A stretch of 36,120 nt of DNA from Acidimicrobiales bacterium (lineage in GTDB: Bacteria; Actinomycetota; Acidimicrobiia; Acidimicrobiales; VFJN01): NCBI GenBank assembly GCA_035316325.1, contig DATHJB010000181.1, forward strand, positions 1-36,120. The letters are read 5' to 3'. Made by a program: the position numbers and the translations under genes. This document shows positions 32,701 through 36,120 of the stretch, piece after piece. Numbering within the stretch: the first letter of the stretch is position 1; every line of letters begins with the position of its first letter. The notes below the pieces were generated by a model, which was not told the DNA's origin, did no database searches, and saw nothing but the letters and a program-made list of their open reading frames with translations.

Positions 32701-33158
32701 ACGTGTCCCTCGTCGCCCGCGGGGCGGCCGCAGAACTGGCAGTCGGGGCGTCCCCTGCCGACGAGCTCGAGCGCGTAGTCGGCGAACGCCGCGGCCTGGG
32801 CGCAGCTGAACGAGAAGCGGGCCGTGGCGGGCTTGTCCTCGTCGGTCAGCTCCTCGAGGACGACCACGATGCGGTCCTCGGGCTCGTCGTAGGCGACGCC
32901 GATGGCGCCGATCGTCCACTTGAAGGGAAGGGCCGCCAGGTCGCCGTGGCCGTCGGCCGGCTTCACGTCGGGGGTGAGGTCGTCGAGCAGCGCCCGCAGG
33001 TACTCGCCCAGCGCTGCGACCTGCTGCTTCTCGCACTTCAGGAAGGCCAGCTCACCGCCCGAACCGCCCACCAGGAAGAAGACCCGCTGGCCGGGGTCGC
33101 CCTCGGCTCCCGGCCAGAACACCTCGGCTTCGGGGAACTCGAAGGAATCGTCGCTCAT
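32682..33158 (-). CDS. DUF3090 family protein with C-terminal zinc-binding-like cysteines
   Basis: A 158-residue protein matching the DUF3090 family. The N-terminal part is GDPGQRVFFLVGGSGGELAF. At the C-terminus are C140, C143, H152 and C154 in DCQFCGRPAGDEGHVCPRMN, which could bind zinc. The function is unknown. It sits between the kinase-like gene (19 bp overlap) and the histidine phosphatase gene (32 bp upstream), the fixed order in actinobacteria, which argues for a shared pathway or complex. The ATG at 33158 fits the family start, though this member is shorter than the roughly 190 residues of some relatives. Confidence 0.88.
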   Translation of the reverse strand: MSDDSFEFPEAEVFWPGAEGDPGQRVFFLVGGSGGELAFLKCEKQQVAALGEYLRALLDDLTPDVKPADGHGDLAALPFKWTIGAIGVAYDEPEDRIVVVLEELTDEDKPATARFSFSCAQAAAFADYALELVGRGRPDCQFCGRPAGDEGHVCPRMN

Positions 33159-33190
33159 GTGGGTCTCGGTCGGTTCGTCGGTGTCGTCGG

Positions 33191-33862
33191 CTACTGCGGG
33201 ATCAGAGCGCGGGAGTCGTCGGTGGAGTTGACCGTGAGCACGGTAGGGCCGTCGTCGCCCAGCGCCACGGCGGTCAACGAGCATGGTGACACGACGATGC
33301 GCTGGAAGAGGTCGAGGTGGGTGCCCAGGGCATGGGCCACGGCGACGCGGATCGGGTCGGCGTGCGACACCGCCACCACGACCTCGCCCGGGTGGTCGGC
33401 CCGCAGCTTCTCGAGCGTGGCGACCATGCGGGCCTGCATCTCCAGGAACGACTCGCCGCCGGGGAAGCGGAAGGAGCTCGGGTAGCGCTGGATGGTCCGC
33501 CACTCGGGCTTCTTGCGGGCGGCGGCGAGGGTCAGCCCGGTCCACTCGCCCATGTCGACCTCCAGGAGGCCCTGCTCGATCTTCACCTCGACGTCGAGCC
33601 CGTCGGCGATCGGCGCGGCCGTCTCCCGGGTGCGCTCCAGCGGCGAGGCGTAGACGGCCGTGACCTTGCGCTTGTCGTCCTGCAGCGCGGCGATGCGGGC
33701 GGCCGCGGCCTTGGCCTGCTGCTGGCCGGCGTCGGAGAGGTGGAGGCCCGACGCCCGACCCGGCAGCTCCTTGCCCGTCGTGGCGGTCGTCCCGTGGCGG
33801 ACGAGCACGACCAACGTCGGTGGCGTGGCGCGTCGTCGCGCCCCAGTCCGGGACAGTGCCAT
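33191..33862 (-). CDS. Histidine phosphatase (phosphoglycerate-mutase-like, MSMEG_4193 family)
   Basis: A 223-residue histidine phosphatase. The catalytic motif is VVLVRHGTTATTG (RHG at 22-24), with SPLERTRETA as the second Arg region, LLEVDMGEWTG supplying the acidic residue, and VVAVSHADPIR giving the second His. It is the first gene of the trio with DUF3090 and the SCO1664-like protein. A phosphatase and a kinase-like protein in one fixed operon suggest opposing actions on a common phosphorylated target; that is inference. It is divergent from the uracil-DNA glycosylase gene, 27 bp apart. Confidence 0.88.
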   Translation of the reverse strand: MALSRTGARRRATPPTLVVLVRHGTTATTGKELPGRASGLHLSDAGQQQAKAAAARIAALQDDKRKVTAVYASPLERTRETAAPIADGLDVEVKIEQGLLEVDMGEWTGLTLAAARKKPEWRTIQRYPSSFRFPGGESFLEMQARMVATLEKLRADHPGEVVVAVSHADPIRVAVAHALGTHLDLFQRIVVSPCSLTAVALGDDGPTVLTVNSTDDSRALIPQ

Positions 33863-33889
33863 CGGTCGGCCAACCTATCGTCAGCGCCT

Positions 33890-34570
33890 GTGGACTCACT
33901 CGCCGAACTCGCAGATGACGTGGTCGGGTGCCGCGCCTGTCCCCGGTTGGTGGCGTGGCGGGAGCAGGTGGGTCGGGAGAAGCGGGCGGCGTTCCGTGAC
34001 GACGACTACTGGGCGCGGCCGGTGCCGGGCTTCGGCGACCCCGCGGCCCGGGTGGCGCTCGTCGGGCTGGCGCCGGCCGCGCACGGGGCCAACCGCACCG
34101 GGCGGATGTTCACCGGCGACCGTTCCGGCGAGTTCCTCTACGCCGCCCTGTGGCGCACGGGGTTCGCCAACCAGCCGACGTCGGTGGCGCGGGACGACGG
34201 GCTGGCGCTGACGGGGGCCTGGATCACCGCCCCGGTGCGGTGCGCGCCGCCGGCGAACAAACCGACGCCGGCGGAGCGCGATCAGTGCCGGCCGTTCCTC
34301 GACCGGGAGCTGGCGCTGCTGCCATCGCTGCGGGTCTTCGTTCCGCTGGGGCAGTTCGGCTTCCAGGTGCTGTGCGACCTGCTGGGCGTCCGACTCCGTC
34401 CCCGGTTCGGCCACGGGGTGGTGGTTCCGCTGGCCGACGGGCGCCACATCGTCGCCAGCTTCCACGTCAGCCAGCAGAACACGTTCACCGGTCGGCTGAC
34501 CGAGCCGATGCTCGACGAGGTGCTGCTGCGGGCCCGATCCCTGGCTGCCTTACCCCCGGTGGAGTCGTAG
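33890..34570 (+). CDS. Family 5 uracil-DNA glycosylase (UdgB-type, Fe-S)
   Basis: A 226-residue glycosylase. Four cysteines for a 4Fe-4S cluster are C14, C17, C118 and C133. Motif A is GLAPAAHGANRTGRMFTGD (59-77), in which the usual catalytic Asp or Asn is Ala, the mark of family 5 (UDGb). Motif B is HVSQQNT (192-198). Such enzymes remove uracil and some deaminated purines from DNA and rely on other residues for catalysis. I chose GTG at 33890, which gives the expected N-terminus; the frame remains open upstream antisense to the phosphatase gene. Confidence 0.9.
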   Translation: MDSLAELADDVVGCRACPRLVAWREQVGREKRAAFRDDDYWARPVPGFGDPAARVALVGLAPAAHGANRTGRMFTGDRSGEFLYAALWRTGFANQPTSVARDDGLALTGAWITAPVRCAPPANKPTPAERDQCRPFLDRELALLPSLRVFVPLGQFGFQVLCDLLGVRLRPRFGHGVVVPLADGRHIVASFHVSQQNTFTGRLTEPMLDEVLLRARSLAALPPVES

Positions 34571-34573
34571 TAC

Positions 34574-34594
34574 GGTCGCCCCTCTGGCGCGACC
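34574..34594. terminator. Short hairpin after the glycosylase gene
   Basis: GGTCGC (34574-34579) and GCGACC (34589-34594) can pair around a 9-base loop in the 62-bp gap before the Hsp70-like gene. It has no T-tract, so termination is uncertain. Confidence 0.35.
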
Positions 34595-34632
34595 CCACGC
34601 GGCTACCTTCGCGCGGGCTCTAGGGAGCGGGA

Positions 34633-36120
34633 ATGGCCTACTACCTCGGGATCGACCTCGGCACCACCTACACCGCGGCAGCGATCGAGCGCGACGGCTT
34701 GGTCGAGGCGCTGACGCTGGGCAACCGCACCGCGTCCGTACCCTCCGTGGTGTTCCTGCGTGACGACGGCGAGATCCTGGTGGGCGAGGCCGCCACCCGG
34801 CGGGCCATGTCGGAGCCGGGGCGGGTCGGCCGGGAGTTCAAGCGACGGGTTGGCGACCCCACGCCGATCATCCTCGGGGGCACGCCCTACGCCGCCGAGA
34901 TGCTGATGGCCCGGGTGCTGCGCTGGTCGCTCGACCGGGTGCAGGAGCAGCAGGGCGGGGCACCCCAGGCGCTGGCGCTCACCCACCCGGCCAACTGGGG
35001 GCGCTACAAACTCGACCTGCTGGGGCAGGCGGTGCGACAGGTCGACGTCGACGTCGCCATGGTGCTGCCCGAGCCCGTCGCCGCCGCCACCTTCTACGCC
35101 TCGCAGCGGCGTCTCGACCCGGGCGCCGTCGTCGCCGTGTACGACCTGGGCGGCGGCACCTTCGACGCCGCCATGGTGCGCCGCCGGGCGTCGGCCGACG
35201 GGTTCGACCTGATCGGCTCGCCCGAGGGCATCGAGCGGCTGGGCGGTATCGACTTCGACGAGGCCGTGTTCGCCCACGTCCGTGGTGCGCTGGGTGATGC
35301 CCTGGAGCGGCTGGACGTCGAGGAGCCGGCGTCGCTCTCCGCGATGTCCCGGCTGCGGCAGGAGTGCATCGACGCCAAGGAGGCGCTGTCGAGCGACACC
35401 GACGTGTCGATCCCGGTGCTGCTGCCGTCGTTGCAGACCGAGGTGCGGCTCACCCGGTCGGAGTTCGAGGACATGATCCGGCCGGCGATCAACGAGACGA
35501 TCGTGGCGCTGCGGCGGTCGATCCGCTCGTCGGGCGTGACGGACGAGGACATCAGCGCGGTGCTGCTGGTGGGCGGGTCGTCGCGCATCCCGCTGGTGGC
35601 GCAGATGGTGGCGGCCGAGCTGGGTCGCCCGATCGCCATCGACGCCCACCCCAAGGACGCCATCTCGTTCGGGGCCGCGATCGCCGTGGCGGCGCAGCGG
35701 GGGCAGGCGACGCCGGAGACGGTGACGACGGTCCTGCCCGACCAGCGCCCGCCGCCGCCGACGATGGCCACCGGCACCGCCCGTCCGGCACCCCCGACCC
35801 CGGGTGTCGTCCGCCCGTCGCCTCCGGTGGGGGCGCGCCCGCCTGCCGCCGCGGCGGCTGGTGCCGCCGGGGCGGCGGCTCGCCCGGCCCCTCCGGGTCA
35901 GGTCAATCCCGACCCCCGTCCCGCCCCACCGGTCCGCCCCGCCGCGACGACCCCCGCTCCGGCGGCGGCCCAGGCCGGCCAGGGCGCCTACGGGACCCCG
36001 GCCCGCACCGGTCAGCCGACCCAGGCCAGTGCCCCGGGGACGCCGGGTCAGCCCGCTCAGCCGACCCAGGGCGGTGCTCCGGGGTCGCAGGGTCAACCCG
36101 GTCAGCCCGGTCAGCCCGGC
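34633..36120 (+). CDS. Hsp70-like ATPase domain with Pro/Gly/Gln-rich tail, C-terminus cut by window edge
   Basis: The frame opens at ATG 34633, with GGGAG upstream, and runs off the right edge; 496 codons are visible. Residues 1-355 form an actin-like ATPase domain: LGIDLGTTYTA (5-15), LPEPVAAA, YDLGGGTFDAA (phosphate 2 loop, 170-180) and LVGGSSRIP (312-320). DnaK's substrate-binding domain should follow, but the sequence becomes Pro/Ala-rich and then Gly-Gln-Pro repeats. It is probably not a general chaperone; in actinobacteria such proteins often carry a membrane segment and an outer domain further on, which cannot be seen here. Confidence 0.87.
   Translation, partial: MAYYLGIDLGTTYTAAAIERDGLVEALTLGNRTASVPSVVFLRDDGEILVGEAATRRAMSEPGRVGREFKRRVGDPTPIILGGTPYAAEMLMARVLRWSLDRVQEQQGGAPQALALTHPANWGRYKLDLLGQAVRQVDVDVAMVLPEPVAAATFYASQRRLDPGAVVAVYDLGGGTFDAAMVRRRASADGFDLIGSPEGIERLGGIDFDEAVFAHVRGALGDALERLDVEEPASLSAMSRLRQECIDAKEALSSDTDVSIPVLLPSLQTEVRLTRSEFEDMIRPAINETIVALRRSIRSSGVTDEDISAVLLVGGSSRIPLVAQMVAAELGRPIAIDAHPKDAISFGAAIAVAAQRGQATPETVTTVLPDQRPPPPTMATGTARPAPPTPGVVRPSPPVGARPPAAAAAGAAGAAARPAPPGQVNPDPRPAPPVRPAATTPAPAAAQAGQGAYGTPARTGQPTQASAPGTPGQPAQPTQGGAPGSQGQPGQPGQPG
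36021..36120 (+). repeat. Gly-Gln-Pro-coding imperfect repeats at right edge
   Basis: Units of the type GGTCAGCCC recur and become a perfect 9-base tandem array at the very edge (about 36091-36119). They encode GQPGQPGQP-like collagen-style sequence in the Hsp70-like protein. The array may continue beyond the window. Confidence 0.7.

Overview
The window is very GC-rich and densely coded. It almost certainly comes from an actinobacterium. Lineage markers are a WhiB-type Fe-S regulator, a PdtaS-like kinase, DUF2510, DUF3107 and DUF3090 proteins, a class E sortase and the conserved kinase-like/DUF3090/histidine-phosphatase trio. A complete System I (Ccm) cytochrome c maturation operon is unusual for the well-studied actinobacteria, which use System II, and points to a deep branch such as Acidimicrobiia. 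That placement is inference. No rRNA, tRNA, CRISPR array, insertion sequence or phage gene was seen; the window looks chromosomal.

Layout from left to right. (1) 1-1508: a DUF2510 membrane protein running off the left edge, divergent from an enoyl-CoA-hydratase-like gene. (2) 1536-3608, minus strand: an overlapping organosulfur operon of flavin sulfonate monooxygenase (broken by a one-base frameshift), cysteine dioxygenase and rhodanese. (3) 3714-5403: an alkyltransferase-like DNA repair protein, a flavodoxin-like protein and a class E sortase. (4) 5520-12180, plus strand: nine tightly coupled cytochrome c maturation genes, ccmABCDEFGHI, including a 53-residue CcmD. (5) 12232-15774: a SixA-like phosphatase, a cysteine desulfurase and a SufR-like regulator on the minus strand, divergent from an Mrp-type Fe-S carrier ATPase; this reads as an Fe-S assembly neighbourhood. 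(6) 15810-17256: clpP, divergent from an SRPBCC/ArsR pair, with two matched palindromes between them. (7) 17294-18807: a molybdopterin oxidoreductase with its membrane di-haem cytochrome b. (8) 18786-23971: DUF3107, two ArsA/GET3-like ATPases, PdtaS, WhiB (minus) and a glycerophosphodiester phosphodiesterase. (9) 23982-25926: a lipoprotein, a MazF/ribbon-helix-helix toxin-antitoxin pair and a diacylglycerol kinase family protein. (10) 26116-28660: etfB, etfA and a GrpB-family protein that looks like a CoaE-GrpB fusion that lost its kinase. (11) 28657-31874: a zinc metallopeptidase, divergent from a sugar-lactone oxidase followed one base later by an EAL-domain gene. (12) 31951-34570: the SCO1664/DUF3090/phosphatase trio, divergent from a family 5 uracil-DNA glycosylase. 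(13) 34633 to the right edge: an Hsp70-like ATPase domain with a long Pro/Gly/Gln-rich tail.

Most operons have 1-31 bp overlaps between neighbouring genes, indicating translational coupling. Several convergent gene ends carry long hairpins that share short sequence blocks. The best leads for new biology are the kinase-like/DUF3090/phosphatase trio, the paired GCAACY-N4-RGTTGC sites beside the SRPBCC/ArsR genes, the degenerate CoaE-GrpB protein, and the joining in one cluster of two gene neighbourhoods that are separate in mycobacteria and streptomycetes.
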